Below, in pieces: positions 14,301 to 28,068 of a DNA stretch of 64,000 nucleotides. The stretch lies in the NCBI GenBank assembly GCA_013397935.1, contig VZRN01005166.1:1451605-1515604 (forward strand), read 5' to 3'. The notes beneath the pieces are model-generated. The model saw only the letters and a program-made list of their open reading frames with translations. It was not told where the DNA came from and searched no databases. The position numbers were made by a program, and so were the translations under genes. Each line of letters begins with the position of its first letter. Within the stretch, counting starts at the first letter, position 1. This stretch comes from Dasyornis broadbenti (lineage: Eukaryota; Chordata; Aves; Passeriformes; Dasyornithidae).

Positions 14301-17300
14301 AATCCAATGAGCCAGAATTAGGCCCCTGAGAAGGGGTGACCTTCTCCATTCACCTCAGAGAGGGCAGCATGAAGCAAAGAAGGTACCCATACACTTACCG
14401 GCAGAGGGGAAGGAGGACAGCTGGAACAGCAATCCTAGAATTTTTTTCAAATGCAGCAGGCCTTTTGGGTGGATTTTTAGGGCCAAACTTTCAAGGGATG
14501 TAAAGTTACCACATCACTGCACAGCTTTGCACTGGGAGAGAGTATAAGCAGAAGATGCGGCAGAGGTGTAAGGGGTCAGCAAGGGGGTCATATGTCTACA
14601 GTGCAAGACAGACTTTGAAGAGGGCAGCAAAGTGCTTTGATAGCATCATGCCAAAGTGAGGCAAGTACAGGGAGGATCAAATTACATGACATTAACAGAG
14701 AAAGCTGTAAACCAAAGCAAAAACTAAGTACCTGCACAGCCTATGCTCTGCCCATTGTATGATACTGGTTTTAACTTCAGTACTGACTACAAAGTGTTCC
14801 TTGTACACCTGTTGTGGGGAACATCAAGAGCAAGGATCTTCACTCTTCACCACTATCCTGTGAAGGCAGAAGGGGTTCTCTGCCCTCCTTCATTCACTTG
14901 CTGCCACCTTGAAGGAGTGACCGGTGTGGGATGTTGAGAGCCTAGGGAACTTTCCATTGTATATGGAAAAAAAGTCCATTGCAGAGGAGAAAGCAAGCTG
15001 GGAAGCACAGCAATGCACTGCTGCCTGGCCCCTCTGCCTGCAGTTTTAGAGTTTCAGCACCCACAAGTCTCTGCTAACTTTCATCACTAATCCATTTTCC
15101 CATCCCTTGCACCTGATTTGCCTGACTGAGTTTTATTCATCTGAGGAAGACGATGACAAAAATAAATAAGTAATCATTCAGGAGAGGTAGGATAATATCT
15201 CCTGTGAGAGGGTGCACATTGAGTTGTCAGCCTCATGGGAAAAGCAGGTGAGACCTTTCTATTCCTAAAAGTCAGCCTCTCATAGCCTTTCCTTGATGGT
15301 CCTGTCCCCATTGTCTCCATCCTCCACACCAGATACTGTTCCAGTGCACTTCTTGTAAGATCCTGCATGCATTCATTCCACCCTCAGTTATATTAATTCC
15401 TATGGAAAAAATTACATCCTTGTCCATTGCATCACTCACCACGATGTTTTCCAGCACCCTGAGTGGCAAGAAGGTCATGACACTTATTTTTCCCCCTGTG
15501 CTTTTGACATGCACTCCCCCCTTTGCCAGTTGCAAGCCTTGGCTTTGTGGCTGGTCCCAGAGCCACTGCATCCCGACTTCTCCCGTCCAGTCCCCACACA
15601 CATCCCCTCCTGTGCTTCGTCTTTGTGCCTTGTGTTTTCCACAGCAGGAAGGTGTGAACCCTTTTCCAAATAGAACTGGGCCTCAGCAATGCATTGTTTG
15701 CAGGAGAAAGCCACCAAACATGACTACATCAGAGGTCATCCAGAGGAGTATTCCAAGCCTAATTCTCCAAATGCATGGGATGGAAAATTATATAAGGAGG
15801 GGGAAAGCTTGCCTGCCCTGCTCACACAGCATGAACTCAGCATGGAGCTTTGGTCCATCCAGCGTATGTCAGGCTGTATCACTCCTCCCCTAAATGCTTC
15901 CCCATGTGGGCTGTGGCCAGTGGTGACATTGGAAAGCAGATGTTTCTCTCCTGAAAAAGCAGTAGCTAAATCTTGGATTGTGTTTACATTCCCAGCAGAT
16001 ATGCAATGTGGAAATGTCTTGAAAGAGGAAATAGTGTCCCGGCTGAACGAGTAAAAGGCATGAGATGAAAAAAAAGTCACTATCATCATTTCCTGACAGA
16101 CTTGCCAAATTCCTCGTTTCTGTGCTTGATTTGCACATCCTGCAGATGTGTCTGCTCAAATTTCCCTTCTGGTATTTTCCTCTTACACGGTATGTCAAGC
16201 ACAGATGCACATTCACACGAATGAGGAGCTGGTCTCATTAATGTTAAGTGAAATACCGACTGTCAGGGAGGGAGTGTGAGGGAGGGGATGTGACCCAGCA
16301 CACACATGCACCCAACAGACCCGGCGTGGGATGAGCCCCATCAGGTGTTGTTACTTTTCTAGGTAACCATGAATGGGTCACTGCTGGGGACTGCACAGGT
16401 TCTGCAGGTGAAGAATAGTACCTGCACAGTCCTGAGTGCTGCAATGTGCTCCCCTGCAGTGGGATGTTGAGAGCCACCTTTATTAACACAGAGATGTATA
16501 TTTGTGTCCTATATTGGAATGTGGCCTTGTGAGATTTGGGGACCATCTGGGCAGAAAATTTCTAAATTGATTTCCAAATTTCATTCAAATGGAAGACATT
16601 TCTTCTTCTCTCTTAGAAGATATTGTCTGCACATTTAGTTGCAGGAACTGTTGGGAAACATTGCAAAGGAACTGAGGCAGGCTAGGAAAGCAAGGGGTTT
16701 GCATAAATACAGACTTATTTTACGATTATTGTTCTGATTATTAATATTTTGCAATAAACTAGGCTCATAAGACCTGGTCATGAGCCTCCATCACAGCAGA
16801 TTCTATAAAACACACCTTCTACCTCCCACCAGACCAGTCTCTGACCCCAGCCAGATGCTGACTCCCACTTACTGTCTCTTCTGGTTTATCCATGTTGAGG
16901 TCAGAGCAGGGCACAGCTAAGTGGTTACCTGGAGTGATACCTCCAACAGGACCCTGACCTCATTTTAATACAGTCAGAGTCACCAGCTCAAGCAAACGTG
17001 ACCAGTCAACAGCCTTGGACCACAGGACCTCGAGCTAAGGCAACTAAATACCACCTTCTTCTTGCAGCAATTTCCCCCAGTCAGGCAACGGATACCAGAA
17101 GTCAGTGCTCCCAAAACACTTTCTCGGCTCATGTTTCTTGCAGGGTCTGTTCTTTTTTCTTTTTTTCTCTTCACTGTGTTTTATTTGGAGGGGCAACAGT
17201 GCTGTGATGAGCTGCAAAGGTGAAACTTGGGTTAGAGTGGGAGCGCAGTGGTTTGCAGGGGACAGCAAGGGTCTGGCTGGAGTGAGCAATTGTAAGGAAA

Positions 17301-18763
17301 AATGGGAAAATAAGCCAGTCCTTGCTTGTCATGACACAATATTATGTGCGCAAGCAGTTGTGGGTTTATCACGAAGGACAGAGCTGCCCAGTGCAGCTGA
17401 TCCGTGTGGGATCCATGCAGATGTCCTCAGCAGCAAGCAGGCACTGCGGGGCACACAGTGCAGCACCAATGACTCTCTAACAGACTGGTGATGGGATGGG
17501 ATTCCCCACATTTCTCTAAAAATGGGATTGCAGGGCCTGTCAATGGCAGGAGATGCAATCTGACAGAGCTGCCGTGTGATGTGGTGTATGAAACCTCATT
17601 GTGCCTGCTACAGCTGGATAAGGGAGAACTCTGTCAAAAGTGGTTGTCATGACAAAGAAATCACCAAGGAACATGGGGAAGATAGTATCAAGGGAAGGAG
17701 ATAAATTAAGGAGATGCATTTTGAATGTTTAATGGGTTGGAAACATCGTCAGAACAAATATTGCCTGAGGGAGCTGGAGTGCAAGTCTCACGCCAGCCAC
17801 AAGTGGAAATGAATTCACAGGGTAGATCCCGGCTCATCCCCAGGAAGCTGAGCACCTCAGTGCTCTGGGCTGTCAAGAGGCCCAGGCCAGGAGGAACAAT
17901 AGAAAGAACAGATTAAATGGAGAGATTAAGGTCTTGTCTATACAAGAAAAGTTGTATCAGTTTATTTAGGTGGATTTGGAGTGATGTAGTTAAACTGGAG
18001 AAAACCCCAAGTGTAGGGGCTGTTCAGCTCCAGCTGCAGTGCAGCACAGCCTCGGCACCTTTGAAGATCTGGGACCAGATGCCTATCTGGATGTCTGAAT
18101 GCTCCTGGAAATGCCTTCCCCTCAGCCTTGTGAAGTGGGGCAATACCTGCAGAGGTGGGGTGAGGACAGATTCGTGGAAGCCTGTGAGACACTGAGGGGC
18201 TGTGGCTTCAGCTGCTGGGCGCCAGGGCCCCTGGGGTGCCCCAGGACACCTCCCTGTCCTCCCATGCAGGAATGAGGACTATGGGGCAAGTGGTGAAACT
18301 TGGCATGGACAGCTGTGATGGTGCATGGGGAATTTCCATGGTGAGTGCTTTTATGCTGTCTAGTCCAGGTGCTAGAGGAAAATGTCAGAGCAGTAGAGGA
18401 TCAGGACTTTGCTACGATGTAGTCTGAACTGACATTGCCCTGTTCAGTGAAGTTTCCTCACATTTGCGCAGGCTTTGTTTCTCATCCTGTGTGCGAATCC
18501 ACTGAAGGTGATTCGGATTTTATTTTGCTTTTTGGGCTGCCTAATTAATGAGTTATCCTCTCAAGGTCTGCCAAAAAGAGCGGTAATTCTTCCTTTAAAA
18601 TAAGCTGCAGCAGCTGAGCCCTGATGAGCTGTTAGTTAGTTATGTTATCTGAATGCAGTGTGAAACCTGCAGCAGAATAATGGGACAGCACAAAGCACTG
18701 AGGCCTCACTGACAACTCTGCATCAGTCTGAGAAAACAAATTGCTTTTTTGTCAGTCTGTAGC

Positions 18764-18782
18764 AAAAAAAAAAAAAAAAAAA
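18764..18782 (+). repeat. (A)19 homopolymer
   Basis: Nineteen consecutive A, followed by a shorter A-rich stretch. No adjoining retroposed sequence was recognised, so it is not called a retrocopy tail. Confidence 0.9.
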
Positions 18783-19518
18783 GTACAACAAAAAAACCCA
18801 CTAAACTATTTTTGATGGGTTGATCCTGTCAGATGCTGCACACACATTTTCATGCATGGTTCACCTCTACTGACAGAAATATGAAACTGATATTGATGAG
18901 AATGTTGGTTTGTTGGTAAATCACTGAGCAGCACCCAGATCTGTGCTGTGGCCAGCACCCTCTCCACTTGCATGCACATACAGAGCTTGCATAACTCCAC
19001 AGTGAAAGCAAATGCTATTATTAGTTTATAAAGCAAGTTTTGTTGAATTTGGCAGACAACGTGCATGTGTAAATTCCCCCAAATTAATTAAAACGTTTAG
19101 AGAGATGGTGGAGATAGAAGCACTGCTCATCTAATAGATAGTTTTAACAGGTTCACAAATGCTTTTATGTAATTAATTAATGCTTGGCTACCTCAGGTGA
19201 AATGATCTGGGCATGAATGTTTCCTTAAATCAGAGCAAAGGTAGAGGGGCAAATTCATGCTCTGTTTAAGCAGCTTTCATCAAATTTGGTCTGAAGCCCA
19301 TTGGGGGTTTTAATTTATCTCTGGAAGACAGAAGTGATCTGAACTGACTGTATGAGTAGAAGATAGAAAATACATGAAATAATAAATAATGCCGTGGTGC
19401 TTGCCAGTATTGAGTGCCAGAACTTTCTTCTAGCCTGGTTTAGCTCTTCTTTTGTAGATGCAGACTAAAAGCAGGCTCAGGCCCAGCCAGCTGGTCTGGT
19501 GCTGACCATGTCACTGGT

Positions 19519-19552
19519 ATGGTGGCATTGCGGTGGCATTGGGGTGGCATTG
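19519..19552 (+). repeat. Three-copy 11-base tandem repeat (GGTGGCATTG units)
   Basis: GGTGGCATTG recurs three times with a period of about 11 bases and small changes at the junctions. A micro-minisatellite. Confidence 0.85.
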
Positions 19553-22500
19553 TGAGACTTGAGCTGCTTAGCATTGGTCACCTCCTGCAAGAGAAAGCAT
19601 GGGGTGTTTTGGTGCATGAGCCACCACCATCAGTTTGGTGAATGAGCCGCCCAAATTTAATGGAACATATCAAAAATGCTCCTGCCAAACAAGGACAGCT
19701 AAGGACATTAACATGAATGTGCCCAGGAACACTGAAAAAAATAGCATAGCTCTGTATGTTTGCTGTGGCTCAGATATAGCTTCTTTGCCACCTACCCAAA
19801 TTTCCAGGCTTGGGACTTTAGATCTGAACTCAGCCCTCCAACTGTTTTGTGCATGGAGACACAGGAACATGCAAGGTGTGAAACACTGGAAGGAGACAAA
19901 CAGAGACCTCTTAGAAAAGAAAACCCACAGCTTAATCTGAAGATTTTCTGAAATTACAGTATAATTCCAGTGTGACTGGGCATGTGGCTGAGTAAAATAA
20001 CCTTTTCTTCATCAGATCCCATATGTGTTGAGAGTGCTAACTGCTGATCACTGTACCATATCAGTATATACTTACTTTTTATTAATGCTCACCATGGTGT
20101 ATTGCCCCAGTTCTAATAGGTAGAAAGCTGAAGTTTAGTTCTTTACTGCATTATCAGAACAATTCTTTGATAAATGGCTGTTTTCCCTGGGCAAAACCAG
20201 GCAGAATTAACGACCACAGTATAAAACAACCACTATGACCTCAGATGAAGGTGAGTGGAGAACCTTACCCTCATTTTCCTCTGCAATGAGGGCATATCTG
20301 ATCTGAGTCACCAAGAAAATCAGCTTGGAGACCTACCATCCCATTTTCTTCTCCTTGCTTTGCAGAACAGCATCACACCTTAAAAATCCTCCTTATATAA
20401 AGCACATCTGTGTAAACTATGCTGCTTTCAGGGAGGTACTCAGCTGGCTCAGACTCACCTCTGTCCCTTCACGGAGACCAGCTGGGCACAGCTCAGAAAC
20501 AGTTCCAGCTTACTGGGTCTGTGTTTTCCAATTGAGCATAATCAGTCTCTGGGTATAGCCCAGCCTGTTTCTGTCCTTTGGTGATGAGGCTGCTTCTCAT
20601 TTGTTCATCTTCTGGACTTGCAGCTCAGGCTGCATGTAGCCCAGCTTAAATGTATAAATATAAATAAATACATATACCTCTTTCCTGCCCCCTGAATGCC
20701 AGGGACCTGATACAGCCTCATGGCCAGGATATTCTTCTCTGTGTGCAAGAAAAGAGATCATACTCACGCAACCTGGTGACACTGGAAGCCAGGTCTCACT
20801 GGAAGTAGGCACTGTTCTAGGCATAGGGATATTTCCCAGAAGTGGATAAAGCAGGTTAAGATGAGCTCTGGACTGATTTTAATGCTCTTATATGGGTAGG
20901 CTTCCCCTGAACAAACACCTGCCAAGCCAGACCCATTAGAAGTTTCAGATTTCTGGTGCCTAAACCTGTCCATACCCAGCATTTTTTGCACCACTGTCCA
21001 GATCAGGACCTTTTTGAGGATCATGTTCAGGTAGTCTGCATTTTATCCTGAGTAGCTCGCTACAAAAGCTAAAGGGACCACCGCCAGGATGCTGATGGCA
21101 CTTCTCCTGGGTTGAAGTAGCTGGAACACATCTCATTCTCATATCCCTAGTCACCTAGGGATATCTCATCCAGTTCTGGTGTTGAATGGATGCTAAATGA
21201 GAAAGCCAGCAATGTTGCTTCCTGCATCACGTTTGGTATTTTCTTTTCCATGACTGTGATGCCTAACGGACGAGCTCCCACCCTGGAAAAATGGCTTGTG
21301 AACTAGATATCCTGCACAGCTGTATGTGAGAGTACTTCCTATTTATTGTTTAAAGAAAATCTCTGGAGTAAATTGTGGAAGAAAAACATGGGTAGAAATG
21401 TGGATTAGGTTACTCCCTTGTAAAAGACACAACACTTCAAAGACTGTGAAGCAAAAAGCTCACATTCTTCCTTTATTTTTGCTTTGCTTCCTTTGACCAA
21501 ATCCTTTTCTAGGATTACTTAAATACTCAGAAGATTTTATCTCTGCACACCCTGGGACAGTTCTGAAGTAACTTCACTGGCCCCAACAGCGCTGTTCCAG
21601 ATCTAGGTTTGTGCAAGAGAGAGCAGTCCAGTGCCCATTCCCAGTCACTGCATTTGAGCACTGCTGTAAGACCTTGCAGATGTGTATCTGAATCAGGGCC
21701 TCATAGTGTTCAACACTGTTCCCTTCTCTGATGGAAAGAGCATCCTGGCCAAATGGGATGTGTGATGTGAGTCACATTTACAACTTCATTTACTCCATGG
21801 ATTTCTTGCCTGTCTCATACCATTCTTTGTTTTGCCTCTTTCTTGCTTTTCCTCATGTTCATTTCTGTCTTTTATTCTCTTTCTTCTTATTTGTCCAAGT
21901 TAGCATGTTTGTACATTCATTAGTATGTGCACAGATGTAGGTACACTTTTTCTGGTCTCTCATGTCTTATGAATTAATCTCATTCTAGCCAAATATGTAT
22001 GCATGTATTTCAAAATACAATTATATAACCATATAAATAAATACTTTCCTGACACCATTCCTGCCATGGGAACTGGATTTCTGAAATGTTCTTGACTTGC
22101 TTGATAAAGGTTCAATTAAGAAAGAAGCAAACACCATCTCATTGTGAATAACCTGAATCCAGCCTTTTATTTGTCTGGATATGCTTCTCTGTGTCCATCT
22201 GTGCTCACTGTAAATGGGTGTCATCAACAGGCACAAAATCTGCTGCTGACCCTCTCTTCTGTGGGGTCCAGCACTCCATTCAGCGGGGTTTGGTTTCCTT
22301 CCCGAGGAGAATGGATCTCTGTAGCAGAGCTGAGGAGTTCAGCATAGTGGGGAAATTTGAAGAAACAGAGGTCTGACTATCAGGCTCAGGGACTGCATAC
22401 AGTCACAATGACCCTCCTATAGAAGGATTATTGATTTTTGGTGGTTGGGAATCACGTGTACCATAGTTACAGTTGATATGGTGATGACCAGGTCTGATGT

Positions 22501-24577
22501 GCCTTCTACTCAAACCCCACCAGTTTGGCCATATGGGGCCATATGGGGAGGGATGCAAATCACATCATCTTTTTATAGAAGGACGTTAGCATTAAGGGCA
22601 CTTTAAAAAATATATATATTCCTCAACTGTGGTTTTGATCTGAAAGTTTGACAGTTAAAAAGTCACCCTCAAAACAGTCTATGCTTCCTAAGTAGGTTAC
22701 AAGAAGAGTCTGTGCTACTTCTGGATTCACTTCTCTGTGGCATCAATTGAATTTGGCCCAAAATTATGGTAGTCCGCAATTAGTGGAGGAAGCAGATCTT
22801 TAGGTTTGTTTTTCTAAAGAGATCTATGGGCCTGTCATTCAGATAGCAAAATCATCCACGGGCAAGGGGGAGTCTGTACAAAAGGGTGTGTTTTCCACCT
22901 TTTGAGGAAAACCAAGGCAGTCCTGAACATGGAGATGCAGCCATTTCACTCTCTTCACTGAAATGCTTCCAGAAGAGAGACAAACTGTGTCCGTGTCCTG
23001 GAGGAAGACCTTACTTTTGTTCTTTCTTGTTGTGTTTTTCCATATAAATATATCCAAGACTGAAAGTATTTGGCTGTTCTTCCTGTCTGGAAACATAACG
23101 GGAGTCATGATGATTAGGTAAGTTAGCTGTGGGGTGATGCATCTCACTGTGTTAACCACCTGGAAGTTAGGTGTCTTGGCTCCGTGAATTCTGGCTCTAT
23201 GAGCCAAGGAGGAAAAATTGCACCTTTGCTGGGCAATTCAGCCCCTGCCTTGAGCACCTGTCTTAGGACAGGATGACTTATCCTCTGGAGGTGTTTGCCT
23301 CTCTGCCTTACCTACAGAGGGAATGCATACAACCAGTTCAGACAGAATGTATGATTTTTAGAAGGGTGTAGTTAGCTGTCCCTGTATGTCTAATTTCCTA
23401 GTCTGTGCTCCCACTGTGCTGTTGCTGTGAATGTTGCTGCTTCACAGCTTCAGCTGCCACAGTCATCCTTTCTGTGTCCAAAAGACTGCTGAAATGAAAT
23501 GTCCCATCTAACATGGATACACTCTGCAGTCGGATTTTCCATACCTCTTATTTTGCACAGACTAGTATGTCTCTCTCATTTCTTAGCATGAGTACTTTAT
23601 GAAAGGAGTCTGAAAACCTAACAAACAAAGGTAAGGATTCACCCTGAGTTGTGTCCTAGCAGCTGTGTGTCAAAACATCTCCATACGTAGTTTTATCAAC
23701 TGTTTCAGGGCTGCTGGTTTATATCTAACATTGTTATGCTTTGGGACGAAGATACAGTGGCGCCTCCTGGACAAGTATTTTTATGCTATTAAAAACAGAG
23801 CTCCTTCTTTCCTTCCCTAAAAAACAGCTCCAGTAGAAGTCTCTTTAAAAAGTAGATAATTTGCTGTCTACTTCTGGTTAATGCTTGATTTACATTGTTG
23901 TTACTGGGCCTAGTAAAATAGGGCTGCTCCTATCACAACATTTCTAGATACAAAAACAGTCAAAACCAGCCATTTGAAAGTCCTCTGCTCTGTAACCCAA
24001 TATTATTTAACTATGGCTTTGATCTTGCGTCTGGAAAAAAATCTTTTCCTTGAAACACTGAAAGTTTTCATAATTCTAATAATGCATCAAAGCTGATACA
24101 GTTTGTAGTTCAGCCTATCTCCAGTGTTAGTTCACTTCATCAGCCCAAATAAATATCTTTTTCCCCTTCTTTCGGCTTTAATTTCGTGTTTTCTTTGCAG
24201 TGATTCTGGGGAGCAGAGTGTTGCTGATGCTTGGGGAAGCAGGAGGGTGAGAGCGCTGGGTAATTCCAGGCGCAGCACAGCCAGATGCTTCCTCCCACAG
24301 GACTGCCAATGCCCTGAGCACCTCGAGACGTCTCGTGAGCACAGACTGCTGTTCCTGCCAAATTGCATGATGGTTTTGGGGATGGAGACGAATATCCATT
24401 GAGTATTTACTTGATGCTATCAAACTCATTTGTCTCCTAACTAAAGTCAGAGTCCCTAGAGGTGAAATTCAGTGCATCAATCCACTGCTCCATCTTTTAA
24501 AAGGAACATCATTAACATGCCTTACACATGAACAAATGTGGCTTTGTTCCATGTTACTTCATTAATGCATTATTTAG

Positions 24578-24705
24578 GGTGATAGATTTGAAAGCCAGAA
24601 GGCACCTTCGTGATGACCTAGTCTGATCTCATGAGTACCACGAACTAGTAATCTAGGCAGTAACCTGTGGTTGATCTGTATCATGTACTTTAGAAAAATA
24701 GCCAG
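24578..24705 (-). mobile_element. Ancient amniote-type CR1 remnant
   Basis: GATAGATTTGAAAGCCAGAAGG, GTGATGACCTAGTCTGATCTC and TTTAGAAAAATAGCCAGTT align in order with the antisense 3' end of an old amniote CR1 family as I know it from turtle genomes. It probably predates birds. Confidence 0.6.
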
Positions 24706-27388
24706 TTTCCCATGGCAGTTTGGACTGATCTCCCTAGATGTGCTGATTTCCAGCCAGAGGTTTGCCAAAGGGAGAGCAGAGAACACAATGGCAAAGCTGA
24801 TGTTTGTTGTGCAAATCTGGAAGAGGAGTTTCACCCTAGGAAGCCAGACAAGCCCAAATACAAACAAAGATGGAAACAGCACCATTCTGTAGATCTGAAT
24901 TTAGATCTAACCTTTGGCTGAGGGCCTATTTCCCCTTTTAAATCGAAGTGGAAAGCAGTCTGCTAAAGGAAAAGAATTCGCTAGTTGAATATTGTGGGTG
25001 AATTCTTTAAAAATACAGCATTTTGGACTTCCTATGGAGAGAAAGATTTGTTATTTTGCAGGAAAATAAATATCCTGAGAAATGTTTGTAATTTTATGTT
25101 TTCCTTTACAATTGAGGAATCTGTTCTTGGATTTGAGTGTACAGTCAAAAAAGGCTGAACTCTGGAAATGCATTTATTTCTGTGAGCGCAAGTCCATGAA
25201 CCTGTCTATGCTTTCTTTGCTAGTTTGCTTTGTGAGCTGCTGGAAATACAGAAATGTTTTGAGGAAGACTAGGGAAGACTGAAGGAGCCTGTGCCCATCC
25301 CTGGAAACAGCCTCCAGGAGGCGGCTGCTCCTTCAAGGCTCTGCTCTCCCTGTGAGATGTAACAGAATTTCTGATAACCCAGCATGTCATCTGTGGAGCT
25401 GGACAGAAGAGCACACAGTCCACCTGGTCCCAGGCCTGACTTTGCAAGCCTCCATGGGAAAGAAAGAGATGAGCTGCCTGCAACACGAGTGGGTTTTGCC
25501 CAGTTAAATAGCTGGGTTAGGGACAGAGCAGAAGCACCCCATGAAGGGATGCTGTTTAATCTGTATTTGAGAGCAATGCAGTAACCATATATTTCAGCAA
25601 AATTCCAGGCAAGATGTTGCTAAAGAGCTGCGGAAAAGTAAGAGCTGGAACAAAAGGCAGGGGCAGTTAGGGGAGGCTGTGATGAAGTTCTGGGAAGATT
25701 ATTGATTTATTGAGTGAAGGTCAAAACTACTCAGCAAAAAGGCAGGAAATCTTAGCACAAATAGGCTCAATGTGGAAACAAGGAACTTTAACATTGAGCA
25801 GGAAGAAACAGTGCACACAAGTGTAAATGAAGCATTTAGAAAAGCTAAATAAGGAAGGTCAAGGCTTTCCATGACACACATCGTGGTACAGTGCAGCAAT
25901 ACGCAAACACCTCTCAACAGGCGTGACTGGTGCTGTTGGCCCTTGCACGATGGAGGAGAGGCAAAAGTGGAATGACACATGATGAATTAGTTCAAGTGCC
26001 AAAGGAGTCTGGAGTTTCTGGGCTAAATCTACTCAAGGAACAATTTCTTTGGACAAGGTCTGACCTCTACCCCTGGAGCTGGCTGGCGTGATCATACCAC
26101 AGCCTCCCTCTCTTAGCTTCCAAGCCACAGTGGCCACATCCTAACTACCTGTGGGGAATGATCTCTCCCCCATACAAACTCCCAGCCTATGCCTAAGAAG
26201 CTCTTGGGCAAGCACTAGCTGACCTGGGTCAAAATCCTGCCAGGGATCATGTTAATGATTTTGTCCAGTTATTGTGTGGGCCTAAGGGACAAAGAAATCC
26301 ATTATAAGCCCTCTGCCTGCAACATGCTCATTTGAGTTATCACCAAAGTCGCTCCCCTTCTGTGCAATTAATGGTGTTTTCTCATTGCCCAATGTGACTG
26401 TGTTACCTGGAAACCAGGATGAATCCACTCAAAATCCAGCCAGGAGAACACCAGTGCATTCCCTCAGTGCTTCAAAATGGCAGAAGTTGCAAGTGCCAAA
26501 ATCATCTCATAGTGTCCTTTCTGCCACTTGGTGGCTCTCAGTTTTCCAGCTGTGACTTTCCCAAAGTGAATGTGAATGGCTCGAGAGGATGGGGTGGAAG
26601 GGCAGCACCATTGGGCTGAGGTTATGCTGGAGAAAACAGACTGTTGCAGTGTTTTGGCACATGGCTCCTCACTCACATCTTCCCTGTTCTCCAAAACAGA
26701 GACAGACAGTGTTAAAACCTCTGTGGCTGCTCCCCGCAGCAGTTCTTGAGACAGGAGCTCAAAGCTTCTGCTGCCTCCCTGGAGTGTTCAGACTTCTGCT
26801 CCACCCTACCCTGCCTTCCTCTCGGCTGTCTGGTTATGAGTGCGGTTTTCCTGGCCACAGACCTGTCTGTGTATATGCAATCATTCGTTTGTGCGTATTC
26901 ATGAAAAGGCAACACAGAAACCAGTACTGGCATATGCGGCACATGCTGGCTTTGGAGAAAAGCTGTGCGCATTTGTTTGCTTGTGTTTTTCGTTATTCAG
27001 CCAGAGTTGTACTGGTGAGGCTGAGATGAGTATGGAACGGTTTGCCTGAAGATCCTTGGTGCAAGACAAGAAGGAGCAACGCTCTAGAGAAAAATGTCTT
27101 TGCAATGCTTTTTACCAGAGTTAGTAAAGCATTTGTTAAAATGCTGCTTTGTTGATCACCAAGTGACTCATAGGAGTGTAAGAACTACCTTTGGCCATCA
27201 GAGCTGAGAGCTGCCTAATCATGACTGAATGCTGGGGTGAAGAGCTTACATGGACACATGCACGGGACATCTGGTTACAAGCACTCAGTGCTTTCCAAGT
27301 TTCCCTCTTGTGGAGCCTGAGACAATTGACCCATTGGGATGGGTGTATCCGTCCCCCATGAACTTGTCTCTCAGTCACTTAGGAACTG
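24706..27388. other. Intergenic, no gene recognised
   Basis: No coding exon, promoter or repeat could be assigned. A 146-codon frame at 26589-27029 has no recognisable features. Confidence 0.55.
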
Positions 27389-28068
27389 CAAATTTTAAAA
27401 CCCTGCATTGAGCCCCACTCTGGGCTCTACAGAAGCCTGTGGTAAAGAATTCCACAATGCAGTTAGTCAATGGCTAATAACATGCTTTTGTTTGGTCCAA
27501 ACCTGCTGCACAATGATTTCCCCAGCTGGCCCTTAGTTCTGACCTTATGATAATACTTGCTCAATGTTTTCTCTTAATCCATCTCCTTCACAGGTACATC
27601 TTTTTAGAAATTTTGCTCTATTTTCCAGTACCATTTACCCTTTCCTCATGGCAAAGCTGTTCCATACTTGTGTTTATGCTTGTTATCTTCCTGGAAAAGC
27701 TTCATGGATCTGCACAATCTCTTCACCACTGGTGACAATAACTGCATTCAGATCACACACCAAGGTCACATTTCAGAGAGCCATGACTCCAAGTTATGTT
27801 TTCTCCATGGTAAAGCAGAGCCTCTTGCTGCTTGCATATACTTAGACCTGATGTTCCTATGTGTGTCAATTTCCATGAGTTGACACTGAATTTTGCTGAC
27901 CAGCCTATTGTTCAGCCACTTGACACTGCAAAGTTCTTTGGTTTTTCTTGATCAGGAGCTTTATGTTGACTGGCCTCATTTCTTCCCTCTGAAAATGTTA
28001 TCACTGCACTGTCCAAAATACTGCATTCAAGTTATCATGTATTTGATGATTTTTCATAAATCTCAACC
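27389..28068 (-). mobile_element. Long ancient amniote-type CR1 remnant
   Basis: Blocks in antisense CR1 order are spread over ~680 bases: GTAAAGAATTCCACAATG, GGTCCAAACCTGCTGCACAATG, CCCTTAGTTCTGACCTTATG, AAAGCTGTTCCATACTTGTG, ATGACTCCAAG, TTGACACTGAATTTTGCTGACC and GTTCAGCCACTTGACACTGC. Each is diverged but collinear with old CR1 families of turtles and crocodilians. It ends where the GC-richer 28.07-28.5 kb segment begins. Confidence 0.6.

Larger units (their letters stand above)
8726..24577. other. Intergenic, no gene recognised
   Basis: Nearly 16 kb of unique-looking CpG-poor DNA. The longest open frame (163 codons at 15402-15893) is of chance length and lacks any domain or coding bias I can see. 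Simple repeats at 11.3, 18.8 and 19.5 kb are listed separately. Confidence 0.6.

Noticed and set aside
15402..15893. 163-codon plus-strand open frame
   Set aside because: Overlaps several equally open frames on the other strand and has no recognisable features.
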